This document shows, piece by piece, positions 18,315-26,881 of a stretch of DNA of 32,408 nucleotides. The notes beneath the pieces are model-generated. The model was not told where the DNA came from. It saw only the letters and a program-made list of their open reading frames with translations, and did not search any database. Position 1 is the stretch's first letter, and the number at the start of each line of letters is the position of its first letter. Location of the stretch: assembly GCA_012515195.1 (NCBI GenBank), contig JAAYYW010000280.1, forward strand, positions 1 to 32,408, read 5' to 3'. The translations under genes and the position numbers were made by a program. Source of the stretch: Leptolinea sp. (GTDB lineage Bacteria; Chloroflexota; Anaerolineae; Anaerolineales; Anaerolineaceae).

Positions 18315-19274
18315 ATGACACTAACAAACGATGAATCCCGACCCAATCGGACGTTGAAGGATTACCTGTCCATTAGCGTGCGTGGATTCTGCATGGGTGC
18401 GGCTGATGTTGTACCAGGTGTGTCCGGGGGAACCATGGCCTTCATACTGGGGATATATGACGAACTATTACAGGCTATCAGTGCTGTAAATTTGGATTTC
18501 ATTCGCAAAATTTTGACGCTGAAATGGCGGGACGCATTTGCCAGTTTTCCCTGGAAATTCCTTCTCGCGCTCGGAGTTGGAATTCTGGGAGCCATCTTTA
18601 CCCTGGCCAAAGGATTGAGCTACGCCCTTCACTACCACCCGGAGTACGTATGGGCTTTCTTCTTCGGGTTGGTGCTGGCATCCATCAGCCTGGTCAGGAA
18701 AAGGGTAAAAAAGTGGTCGCCGATGCTGGTCATCATAGCCGCCCTGGTGGCGCTGGCCCTGTATTGGCTAATTGGAATTTCTCCAGTGGAAACACCCAAC
18801 AATCCGGTGTTTCTGTTTTTCAGCGGTTTCATAGCCATTTGCGCCATGATCCTTCCTGGTATTTCGGGCGCATTCATTCTGGTGCTTCTGGGGAAATATG
18901 CGTTCATTCTGAATGCCATTATCAGTCTGGATATTTTGAATCTCACAATTTTCGCCGCCGGTTGTGTGGCAGGCCTGTTGAGCTTCGTCCGGATATTACG
19001 CCGCTTGCTTTCCACCCATCATGATATGACCATCACGGTTTTAATGGGTATGATGATCGGTTCGCTGCGAAAGGTCTGGCCCTGGAAGGACACTCTTTCC
19101 GCCGACGCAACAGGATATGTTCAGGAAGCCCTCGCGCTGCCTTCTGCCCTGACAACAGAGGTCCTCATCGCCATTGGACTGATGCTATTGGGTATACTGG
19201 TGATCGCCGGTTTGAACATACAGTCAAACCGGACAGAAAACAAAGAAAACCAACTGCTCAATGCCCTTGATTAG
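18315..19274 (+). CDS. DUF368 membrane protein (PopT-type polyprenyl-phosphate transporter family)
   Basis: GFCMGAADVVPGVSGGTMAFILGIYDELLQAI and MILPGISGAFILVLLGKYAFIL duplicated motifs characteristic of DUF368. Confidence 0.93.
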   Translation: MTLTNDESRPNRTLKDYLSISVRGFCMGAADVVPGVSGGTMAFILGIYDELLQAISAVNLDFIRKILTLKWRDAFASFPWKFLLALGVGILGAIFTLAKGLSYALHYHPEYVWAFFFGLVLASISLVRKRVKKWSPMLVIIAALVALALYWLIGISPVETPNNPVFLFFSGFIAICAMILPGISGAFILVLLGKYAFILNAIISLDILNLTIFAAGCVAGLLSFVRILRRLLSTHHDMTITVLMGMMIGSLRKVWPWKDTLSADATGYVQEALALPSALTTEVLIAIGLMLLGILVIAGLNIQSNRTENKENQLLNALD

Positions 19275-19310
19275 ACTCTGATGGGTTAATTAGAATTTCT
19301 CCTATAAATA

Positions 19311-19342
19311 AAAAAATGGATCCTTTCAGGGACCCATTTTTT
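19311..19342. terminator. Bidirectional terminator between DUF368 gene and VWA gene
   Basis: AAAAAATGGATCC-TTTCA-GGGACCCATTTTTTTT hairpin with A-run and T-run. Confidence 0.85.
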
Positions 19343-19374
19343 TTGAGTCAAAACAGGTCTTAAAGTTGATGTGC

Positions 19375-20358
19375 TTAAGACTTCATTCCGATTCCGCCCA
19401 TAGACATCGCCCCCGCGCCAACTGTGGCCATTTCGTTCTTCACGGTCTGGTAAAGGCTTTCAGCTTTAAGGTCGGTGATGGTGTAACACTGGGCTTTCAA
19501 ATGGTCAGCAAGAACCTTTGCCAGTCCCTGGTCAAAGGCGGCATGTTCCATATTTATGACCACACTATGGATCTTCTCTTCTGCCAGCATGTCTGCCAGC
19601 ATATTGGTCTCTTCCTGGGGCGACATGTGACCCATCGAGACATTTCCTGCACCATCGGTTAGAACAATAAGCAGGGGCTGAATTTCGGGATGTAATGTGG
19701 CTTCCCGATGCAAAACCTCAAGCGCCATTTGCAGCCCCGCTGGAAGCGGTGTTTTCCCGCCAACCGGAATTTCGGAGAGAGCCCGCTGGGCTAGCTGTAC
19801 CGAGTTGGTGGGCGGCAGAATAAGGGTGGCGCGGTCTTTTTGGAAGACGATCAACCCTACACGGTCGCGCCGTTGATACGCGTCAGTTAGCAGTGATAAA
19901 ATGGCGCCTTTGGTGGCAGCCATCCGTTCAGCAACAGCCATAGACCAGGAGGCGTCCACAAGAAATAAAACCAGGTTGGCTGATCGGCGCACACGCACTT
20001 TGCGCATGTAATCATCTGGCTTGACGGCAAACGCGACTCGTTTCCGTTGTTCGCTCCGGCTGCGTTGATGCGGCGCGGCAGCGCGGATGGTGGCATCAAA
20101 AGCCAGGTCAAAGGGTTTTCCGGGAGTTGGGCGGGCCTGGACGTACCGTCCACGTGCCTGCTCCGTTTTCGTCCGGGATCGGCGTCCACCCTGTTTGCGG
20201 ATGATCTGGTCAAGCGGTGTATCCAGTTTACGCGGGTTGAATGATTCACCGATCTTGGTCTTTTCGCCTCCATCCCACCAGTGGGCGGTGGCGTCCTGAA
20301 AGACCGGTTTCTGACCGTCATCCGGCGGTTTTAGCTCCGGCCTTTCTTCAACCTGCAC
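19375..20358 (-). CDS. VWA-domain protein, ChlD/CobT-like C-terminal part of metal chelatase subunit (GTG annotated start; probably also translated as a frameshift extension of the upstream ORF)
   Basis: NLVLFLVDASWSMAVAERMAATKGAILSLLTDAYQRRDRVGLIVFQ (MIDAS), VGGKTPLPAGLQMAL, LIVLTDGAGN. Confidence 0.92.
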   Translation of the reverse strand: MQVEERPELKPPDDGQKPVFQDATAHWWDGGEKTKIGESFNPRKLDTPLDQIIRKQGGRRSRTKTEQARGRYVQARPTPGKPFDLAFDATIRAAAPHQRSRSEQRKRVAFAVKPDDYMRKVRVRRSANLVLFLVDASWSMAVAERMAATKGAILSLLTDAYQRRDRVGLIVFQKDRATLILPPTNSVQLAQRALSEIPVGGKTPLPAGLQMALEVLHREATLHPEIQPLLIVLTDGAGNVSMGHMSPQEETNMLADMLAEEKIHSVVINMEHAAFDQGLAKVLADHLKAQCYTITDLKAESLYQTVKNEMATVGAGAMSMGGIGMKS

Positions 20359-20366
20359 ATTCTCAC

Positions 20367-21467
20367 TTACTTTTTTTTTTCGTCCTTTGACGCGTTTTCG
20401 TCAGGTTCCTGTTCCTGTTCAGACTGGCTTTTGTTTGACGCACCCTGTAATGATTCGATCCGTTCCTGCAGATCTTCCATGGTCATTTCTGTCTGCATAA
20501 AAGGGCCGCGTTTCAAACGGTGCGGCAGAGCCAATTCAGCCGCCATGGCAATATCACGGTCAGTAATGGATGTGCGTCCTTCAATAGCTGCCTGCGCGCG
20601 CGCGGCTTTTAAAATAACCAGGTCCGCCCGGTGGCCGTCAACATTCAGGGATGCGGTCAATGACGCGATGGAAATCAGGTCGCGTTTGGTATAACCCACC
20701 CGGTCAACCAGCTTGCGGGCTTCGCCGATCTGTTGTGAGATTTCAGCTTCACTGGACTCCCACTTCCGTCGGAATTCCTCCGCAGAGGCTTCAAATTCGA
20801 GGTTGCGTTCCATGATCGTCACACGCTCGCGGGAATCCCGTATTCCGTGGATATCAACAGAAAGCGCGAAGCGATCCAGAAGCTGGGGGCGAAGATCGCC
20901 CTCTTCAGGATTCATGGTTCCCACAAGGATGAAGCGGGCCGGGTGCGAAAATGAAATACCTTCACGCTCCACAATATTCATGCCCATGGCGGCGGAATCG
21001 AGAAGCACATCCACCACGTGATCATCCAGCAGGTTCACTTCATCGATGTAGAGCAAACCCCGGTTGGCAGCAGCAAGCACGCCCGGTTCAAAATGGCGTT
21101 CACCTTTCTGGATGGCTTTCTCAATATCCAGCGTTCCAACAACCCGATCTTCTGTGGCTGAAACCGGCAAATTGACAAAAGGTGTTGGCCTAGTCGTCAC
21201 TGGCAATTCCTCTCCACGGGCAACCCGTTCACGGCATTCCGTGCACAGGGTGGCCTGGTTATCCGGGTCACAGCCAAAACGACAATCAGCTACTACTTTT
21301 ACATTAGGCAAAAGTTCAGCCAGCGCGCGGGCGGCCGTCGATTTTGCTGTTCCGCGTTCACCACGAATAAGCACACCGCCAATACGGGGGTCGACAGCAT
21401 TTAGAACCAACGCTCTGCGCATTCGTTCCTGCCCTACGATCGCTGTAAATGGAAAAATGGTTGGCAT
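20367..21467 (-). CDS. AAA+ ChlI/BchI-like metal chelatase subunit
   Basis: FTAIVGQERMRRALVLNAVDPRIGGVLIRGERGTAKSTAARALAELLP, LLYIDEVNLLDDHVVDVLLDSAAMG, FILVGTMNPEEGDLRPQLLDRF; acidic C-terminal linker ending DEKKK. Confidence 0.95.
   Translation of the reverse strand: MPTIFPFTAIVGQERMRRALVLNAVDPRIGGVLIRGERGTAKSTAARALAELLPNVKVVADCRFGCDPDNQATLCTECRERVARGEELPVTTRPTPFVNLPVSATEDRVVGTLDIEKAIQKGERHFEPGVLAAANRGLLYIDEVNLLDDHVVDVLLDSAAMGMNIVEREGISFSHPARFILVGTMNPEEGDLRPQLLDRFALSVDIHGIRDSRERVTIMERNLEFEASAEEFRRKWESSEAEISQQIGEARKLVDRVGYTKRDLISIASLTASLNVDGHRADLVILKAARAQAAIEGRTSITDRDIAMAAELALPHRLKRGPFMQTEMTMEDLQERIESLQGASNKSQSEQEQEPDENASKDEKKK
20370..20380 (-). other. Candidate -1 ribosomal frameshift/transcriptional slippage site (A10G followed by TAA)
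   Basis: Minus strand GAC GAA AAA AAA AAG TAA GTG AGA; -1 frame is AAA AAA GTA AGT GAG AAT GTG CAG GTT GAA, continuous with the VWA ORF. Confidence 0.75.
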
Positions 21468-21636
21468 ACAGTAATTTTCCTCGAATGATTATCTAACTTG
21501 TTGAAAGTGTACCACCAAAAAACCAGCTTGAAACCGGCACGTACAGGCTGTAATTATATAGTCATCTTTAGGTTTTTTATGAATTAAACCAGTCTGAACC
21601 CCCCCAAGGGGGTATAATTTGAATGCTGGAGTCAAA

Positions 21637-22041
21637 ATGAATAAGATCCGTGTACTGGTAGCAAAACCCGGTTTGGACGGACACGATCGCGGGGCGAAAA
21701 TTGTTGCCCGCGCGTTGCGTGATGCCGGGATGGAAGTTATCTATACCGGCCTTAGACAAACACCCGAGATGATCGTCGAGGCCGCACTTCAGGAAGATGT
21801 CAACGCGATTGGACTATCCATTCTCTCCGGCGCGCATATGACACTGGTTCCGCGCATCATTGAACTACTCAAAATTAACCGTTTGGGAGATATTCCCGTT
21901 TTTGTTGGCGGCATCATTCCCGATGAAGACGTTATTCAATTGAGAGAAATGGGGGTTGCCGGTCTTTTTGGACCGGGAACCTCAACTGAAGATATCATTA
22001 CTTCCGTGCGCCTCGCAATATCCGGCGCGGCGGAAGGGTAA
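21637..22041 (+). CDS. Cobalamin-binding domain protein, methylmalonyl-CoA mutase small (C-terminal) subunit
   Basis: [64 protein letters not shown] (DxHxxG and SxL motifs). ATG 21637 used. Confidence 0.95.
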   Translation: MNKIRVLVAKPGLDGHDRGAKIVARALRDAGMEVIYTGLRQTPEMIVEAALQEDVNAIGLSILSGAHMTLVPRIIELLKINRLGDIPVFVGGIIPDEDVIQLREMGVAGLFGPGTSTEDIITSVRLAISGAAEG

Positions 22042-22058
22042 GGATCAACCGAAGCGCC

Positions 22059-24461
22059 ATGAATCAGGTTGACGCCCTTTTGCAAGGTGACCGGCTTGCG
22101 CTGGCGCGCACCCTTACCCAGATAGAAAATAACACCCCGGAAAGCCGGCGCATTCTGGATATCCTGTTCCAACATGGCGGACGGGCCCATATTATTGGTG
22201 TCACCGGCCCTACCGGTTCCGGCAAATCCACTCTGGTCAACCAGCTCACACGCGAATTCCGCCATCCATCAGATGGAAGCGAACCGTCGAAGGTTGCCAT
22301 TCTGGCCATTGATCCCACCAGCCCGTTTACCGGTGGAGCCGTATTGGGCGACCGCGTTCGCATGCGCGATCTATCCGGGGATGAAGGTGTATATATCCGA
22401 TCTGTTGCCACGCGCGGCACACTCGGCGGGCTTTCACATGCCGCTTCTGAAATGGTTACTGCCATGGACGCGGCCGGATTTGATGTTATCTTGATTGAAA
22501 CGGTTGGTGTAGGCCAATCTGAAATTGAGATCGCCCGCCTTGCCCATACCGTCCTGCTCGTCGAGAATCCTGGTACTGGAGATGACATCCAGGCAATTAA
22601 AGCCGGAATACTTGAAATCGCCAGCGTAATCGCCATCAATAAAGCGGATCATCCGGGTGTGGAACAGACCGAGCAAACCCTGCGTGCCATGTTGGAAATG
22701 AACCCTTCCGGACATTCGGCTTCCATCGATTTCCATCATTTCATGGAAGGTGATTGGCCGGCCGCTCTTCCACCGAAAGAGCGGGAAACCGTGTGGGATA
22801 TACCCCTTCTCCGCACTGTTGCCACCCAGGGTGAAGGCACTCAGCCTATCGTTGCAGCCCTGCGGGAGCACCGGAGTTACCTGGAATCCAGTAGTCTCTG
22901 GCAGACCGGACAGAAGAAAAGGCTTCGCCGTGACCTTGAAAACCTGATCCGGGAGGTTCTCTTTCAGACCTGGCTTTCGCGTATGAATCCTTTAGAATAT
23001 GACCGGGCTTTGGACCGCCTCTTTACCCGCGCGATTTCACCCTTTCGGCTCGCTGAGGAGCTGATCGTATCTGATTACAACAAGAAAACAAAATCAAGTA
23101 ATTTAAAATTACAATTGACTACACTCTGGAGGAATAATCTTATGGAACGAACCCTAATCGGCGACCTGCGCAGCAAAATTGAACAGACTGTGACCGTTCA
23201 GGGCTGGCTGCAAGTTTTGCGTGACCAGAAGAAGATGCAATTCCTGGTTCTACGTGACCAGACCGGAGCCGTTCAGATCGTGGTTGAGAAAGCTGCCAGT
23301 CCCGATCAGGCTGCCATGATCTCAGAGTGCGGAGTTGAATCCGCCCTGACCATTACAGGTAAAGTGATTGATAACCCGATTGTCAAACTGGGTGGCATCG
23401 AAATGCAACTCGAATCAATCGAGGTAAACGCGAACGCGGTGACTCCACTCGCTTTTGAACCGTTTGGCGATACCCTTCCCGCGTTGGATTACCGCCTTGA
23501 TTGGCGTTACATGGACCTACGCCGCCCCGAGAATTTACTCATATTCAAAATTCAAACCAACGCAGAAATGGCTATGCGCGAATTTTGGCTGAAGAATAAT
23601 TTTATTGAAATTCACTCTCCAAAACTGGTAGGCACACCCAGCGAAGGCGGCGCTGAGCTGTTTGAGTTGGAGTATTTTGAACGCAAAGCTTATCTGGCTC
23701 AATCTCCCCAGTTTTATAAACAGATGGCCATGGCCGCCGGTTTCGAACGTGTCTTTGAGATTGGACCGGCTTTCCGCGCCGATCCTTCATTCACATCCCG
23801 CCACATGACCGAATTTACCAGCATCGACACGGAGATCTCCTGGATCGAAAGCCACGAAGATGTAATGACCTTTCAGGAACAGCTCATCCAGTACACATAC
23901 CAGAAGGTTAAAGAAGTTCACGGCGAAGAGATCAAAGAGCGTTTAGGGTTTGACCTGGTCATCCCGACTGTTCCTTTCCCACGTCTGACCATGGCAGAAG
24001 CCCAGAAGGTACTCAAAGACCGCAACTACGCAGTCCCAACTGAAACCAAAGGCGACATGGATCCTGGTGGTGAACGTGAAATTGGCGCTTACATAAAAGA
24101 AACCTTTGACCATGACTTTGTCTTCTTGAAGGATTGGCCGATCGAGGTCCGTCCGTTCTATCACATGCGGCATTCGGATAATCCCAAAATAACCAAGAGC
24201 TATGATCTGATCGCCAGCGGACTTGAGATCACAACCGGTGCCCAACGTGAACACCGCCGTGATGTACTGGAAAAACAAGCGTTAGAAAAGGGTCTGAATC
24301 TCGAACTGATTGGAACCTATCTGGATTACTTCAAGTTCGGCTGCCCGCCGCATGGTGGTTTTGGCCTTGGACTTTCCCGCCTGATGATGATCATGCTTCA
24401 TTTGGACAACGTTCGCGAAGCTGTCTTTGTGTTCCGTGGACCCACCCGGCTGGATCCATAA
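22059..24461 (+). CDS. Single 800-codon frame: N-terminal MeaB/ArgK-type GTPase (about 22059-23080) continuous with aspartyl-tRNA synthetase (from ATG 23142)
   Basis: MeaB: IIGVTGPTGSGKSTLVNQL, VAILAIDPTSPFTGGAVLGDRVRM, VILIETVGVGQSEIEIA. AspRS begins MERTLIGDLRSKIEQTVTVQGWLQVLRDQKKMQFLVLRD. Confidence 0.85.
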   Translation: MNQVDALLQGDRLALARTLTQIENNTPESRRILDILFQHGGRAHIIGVTGPTGSGKSTLVNQLTREFRHPSDGSEPSKVAILAIDPTSPFTGGAVLGDRVRMRDLSGDEGVYIRSVATRGTLGGLSHAASEMVTAMDAAGFDVILIETVGVGQSEIEIARLAHTVLLVENPGTGDDIQAIKAGILEIASVIAINKADHPGVEQTEQTLRAMLEMNPSGHSASIDFHHFMEGDWPAALPPKERETVWDIPLLRTVATQGEGTQPIVAALREHRSYLESSSLWQTGQKKRLRRDLENLIREVLFQTWLSRMNPLEYDRALDRLFTRAISPFRLAEELIVSDYNKKTKSSNLKLQLTTLWRNNLMERTLIGDLRSKIEQTVTVQGWLQVLRDQKKMQFLVLRDQTGAVQIVVEKAASPDQAAMISECGVESALTITGKVIDNPIVKLGGIEMQLESIEVNANAVTPLAFEPFGDTLPALDYRLDWRYMDLRRPENLLIFKIQTNAEMAMREFWLKNNFIEIHSPKLVGTPSEGGAELFELEYFERKAYLAQSPQFYKQMAMAAGFERVFEIGPAFRADPSFTSRHMTEFTSIDTEISWIESHEDVMTFQEQLIQYTYQKVKEVHGEEIKERLGFDLVIPTVPFPRLTMAEAQKVLKDRNYAVPTETKGDMDPGGEREIGAYIKETFDHDFVFLKDWPIEVRPFYHMRHSDNPKITKSYDLIASGLEITTGAQREHRRDVLEKQALEKGLNLELIGTYLDYFKFGCPPHGGFGLGLSRLMMIMLHLDNVREAVFVFRGPTRLDP
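23142..24461 (+). CDS. aspS: Archaeal-type (probably non-discriminating) aspartate--tRNA ligase
   Basis: Class II motifs YMDLRRPENLLIF, FEIGPAFRADPSFTSRHMTEFTSIDTE, HGGFGLGLSRLMMIML; no bacterial GAD insert; SD TGGAGGAATAATCTT-ATG at 23142. Confidence 0.9.
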   Translation: MERTLIGDLRSKIEQTVTVQGWLQVLRDQKKMQFLVLRDQTGAVQIVVEKAASPDQAAMISECGVESALTITGKVIDNPIVKLGGIEMQLESIEVNANAVTPLAFEPFGDTLPALDYRLDWRYMDLRRPENLLIFKIQTNAEMAMREFWLKNNFIEIHSPKLVGTPSEGGAELFELEYFERKAYLAQSPQFYKQMAMAAGFERVFEIGPAFRADPSFTSRHMTEFTSIDTEISWIESHEDVMTFQEQLIQYTYQKVKEVHGEEIKERLGFDLVIPTVPFPRLTMAEAQKVLKDRNYAVPTETKGDMDPGGEREIGAYIKETFDHDFVFLKDWPIEVRPFYHMRHSDNPKITKSYDLIASGLEITTGAQREHRRDVLEKQALEKGLNLELIGTYLDYFKFGCPPHGGFGLGLSRLMMIMLHLDNVREAVFVFRGPTRLDP

Positions 24462-24486
24462 ACCACCAGAATGCCTGGAAAAACGT

Positions 24487-25029
24487 ATGCTTACAGGAAA
24501 AAGAATTCGATTACGCGCCCTGGAACCCACCGATCTGGTTCACCTGACTCGTTGGAAAAACGATCCGGATGTGATAGAAAACCTGTTAATCAATACTCCT
24601 AGCTCAATCAATGATGAACAACGGAGGTATGAAGAGCTGATGAAACGGCCGGATGAGGAACATCCGTTTGCCATTGAGTTAAATGAACAAAATCAATGGG
24701 TACTAATAGGCACAACCAGATTTCATACCATTGACTGGAAGAATCGGAGCGTTGAATTCGGGGTTTGCATCGGTGAAAAAGAGCACTGGAATAAGGGTTA
24801 CGCACGTGATGCCGTACGGCTTTTATTACGCCATGCCTTTAACAACCTGAATCTCAACCGGGTTTTTCTGTATGTTTTTGAAACCAACGAACGAGCCAGA
24901 AAAATGTATACCGCTACTGGTTTTGTTGAAGAAGGACGTCTGCGGCAGGATATTTATAAGAACGGCCGGTATCTCGATGTTCTTGTCATGAGTGTTCTGC
25001 GCAACGAATGGCAGGATGCCGAGGTATAA
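24487..25029 (+). CDS. GNAT family N-acetyltransferase (RimJ/RimL-like)
   Basis: MLTGKRIRLRALEPTDLVHLTRWKNDPDV...GVCIGEKEHWNKGYARDAVRLLLRHAFNNLNLNRVFLYVFETNERARKMYTATGFVEEGRLR. Confidence 0.93.
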   Translation: MLTGKRIRLRALEPTDLVHLTRWKNDPDVIENLLINTPSSINDEQRRYEELMKRPDEEHPFAIELNEQNQWVLIGTTRFHTIDWKNRSVEFGVCIGEKEHWNKGYARDAVRLLLRHAFNNLNLNRVFLYVFETNERARKMYTATGFVEEGRLRQDIYKNGRYLDVLVMSVLRNEWQDAEV

Positions 25030-25049
25030 AGCAAGGTCAGGAGGAAGAA

Positions 25050-26045
25050 ATGCCCAATGCAGTACATATCCGGCACGACCGGATCCAATATGGTGATGTC
25101 AGACTCTATGCAGGTACAGGATGCCCCGAACTGGCTTCCAATATTGCGGGGTACCTGCGTATGCCATTGTGTGAAAGAGATGTGATCGTTTTTCCCAACG
25201 ACAACCTGTTCGTACAGCTTCATACCAGCGTCCGCGGACAGGATTGCTATGTCATTCAGACAACATCTACCCCTGTTCATCGCAACCTGATGGAATTATT
25301 GATCATGCTGCAGACCTTGCGGTTGGATTCAGCAGCCCGCATCACCGCTGTCATTCCCTATTTGTGTTATGCCCGCTCGGATAAAAAAGACCAGCCGCGT
25401 GTGCCCATCACAGCACGTCTGGTCTGCGACATGATCGAGGTGGCTGGCGCTGACAGGTACATCACCATGGACCTGCATGCCGGCCAGATTCAGGGATTTT
25501 TCTCCATCCCCGGTGATGTAATGACCGCCTTTTACATACTCACCGATTATTTAAAGAAGAAACTTCCCACCATGAATTCCCCCGTTGTGGTCACAGCAGA
25601 CCTTGGCTTTGCCAAGAAAGCGCGTAACTTCGCCCAGAAATTGGATACCCCGTTGGCTTTCATCGAAAAACGTCGTGTTTCCAACGATTCAAAAGCGGAA
25701 GCCCTTACTTTCATAGGTGATGTTCAGGGACGTGACGCGATCATCGTGGATGATGAGATCAACACCGGAGGATCTATGGTGCAAGCTGTCAATCTGGTGA
25801 AAAGCTGCGGCGCGCGTAACGTTTACATGGTATTTGTCCATCCGGTTTTGTCAGACCCTGCACCTCAGGTTTTATCCGCCCTGCCGGTTACCGAATTTAT
25901 TACAACAGACACAATCCCGATCCCCGCGGAAAAGGCAACATATTTTGGCGACCGTCTCAAAATCCTTTCTGTCTCACGACTATTGGGTGAAGTAATCATG
26001 CGTGCCAATGAGGGACGTTCAGTGGGAGCATTATTCAACGAATAG
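25050..26045 (+). CDS. prs: Ribose-phosphate pyrophosphokinase
   Basis: DNLFVQLHTSVRGQDCYVIQTTSTPVHRNLMELLIMLQTLRLDSAARITAVIPYLCYARSDKKDQPRVPITARLV, AIIVDDEINTGGSMV; SD AGGAGGAAGAA-ATG 25050. Confidence 0.95.
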   Translation: MPNAVHIRHDRIQYGDVRLYAGTGCPELASNIAGYLRMPLCERDVIVFPNDNLFVQLHTSVRGQDCYVIQTTSTPVHRNLMELLIMLQTLRLDSAARITAVIPYLCYARSDKKDQPRVPITARLVCDMIEVAGADRYITMDLHAGQIQGFFSIPGDVMTAFYILTDYLKKKLPTMNSPVVVTADLGFAKKARNFAQKLDTPLAFIEKRRVSNDSKAEALTFIGDVQGRDAIIVDDEINTGGSMVQAVNLVKSCGARNVYMVFVHPVLSDPAPQVLSALPVTEFITTDTIPIPAEKATYFGDRLKILSVSRLLGEVIMRANEGRSVGALFNE

Positions 26046-26053
26046 GTGATAGT

Positions 26054-26881
26054 ATGCCAGAGCTGCCTGAAGTAGAGACAATTGTTCGCGCCCTTCGCTC
26101 AGGTGGCAGGGGTGGCTTGCCCATTCTCAATAGAACAGTAGAGTCGACAGAAGTCCTCTGGTCAAAAACACTTGCTTCCCCCACACTCGACGAACTTCAC
26201 ATACAGGTTCGCGGCCAGATCGTCAAGGATGTGTTGCGGCGCGGGAAATATATCATCATTCAGTTAGATCGGGGTTATCTGCTCATACATCTGCGTATGA
26301 GTGGAGATCTGCGTGTAACGTCTGCGATTAAGGATACACCTCTTCCCCATGACCGGTTTGTGCTTCGTTTCGCGGATGGTATCCGCCTGATATTTAACGA
26401 TGCCCGAAAATTCGGACGTGTCTGGTTTACCAGAGATCCAGAACAGATTCTGGGAAAATTGGGGGTGGACCCATTTGATCCATCTCTCACTGCCCCTTTT
26501 TTGTTTTCCAATTTGCAAAGTAAGAAAAAACATATAAAATCTCTTTTATTAGACCAATCTTTTCTTGCTGGTTTAGGAAATATCTATACGGATGAGAGCC
26601 TGCACAGAGCGGGAATCCATCCCTTGAGATTGAGTAACAGCCTCACGAAACCAGAAGCGGGAAGATTGCTGCAAGCTATCCGTGACACGCTGGAAGAAGG
26701 CATCAATCGCAACGGCGCAAGTATTGATTGGGTTTACCGCGGTGGTGACTTTCAAAATTGTTTTCGGGTTTACCAACTTACCGGGAAACCCTGCCCGGTT
26801 TGTGGGACAATCATAGAACGAATTATCGCAGGTCAACGCGGGACACATTTTTGCCCGAGGTGTCAGCCGAAAGGGGTATGA
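26054..26881 (+). CDS. mutM: Formamidopyrimidine-DNA glycosylase
   Basis: N-terminal MPELPEVETIVRAL, LIHLRMSGDLR, FLAGLGNIYTDESLHRAGIHP, C-terminal zinc finger CPVCGTIIERIIAGQRGTHFCPRCQ. Confidence 0.97.
   Translation: MPELPEVETIVRALRSGGRGGLPILNRTVESTEVLWSKTLASPTLDELHIQVRGQIVKDVLRRGKYIIIQLDRGYLLIHLRMSGDLRVTSAIKDTPLPHDRFVLRFADGIRLIFNDARKFGRVWFTRDPEQILGKLGVDPFDPSLTAPFLFSNLQSKKKHIKSLLLDQSFLAGLGNIYTDESLHRAGIHPLRLSNSLTKPEAGRLLQAIRDTLEEGINRNGASIDWVYRGGDFQNCFRVYQLTGKPCPVCGTIIERIIAGQRGTHFCPRCQPKGV

Noticed and set aside
21475-21640. Possible cobalamin riboswitch between chelatase and mutase genes
   Set aside because: No B12-box-like sequence was seen, and the gap is too short for a full cobalamin aptamer plus expression platform.
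22064-22639. 191-aa minus-strand ORF opposite MeaB
   Set aside because: Antisense shadow ORF with no recognisable domain.
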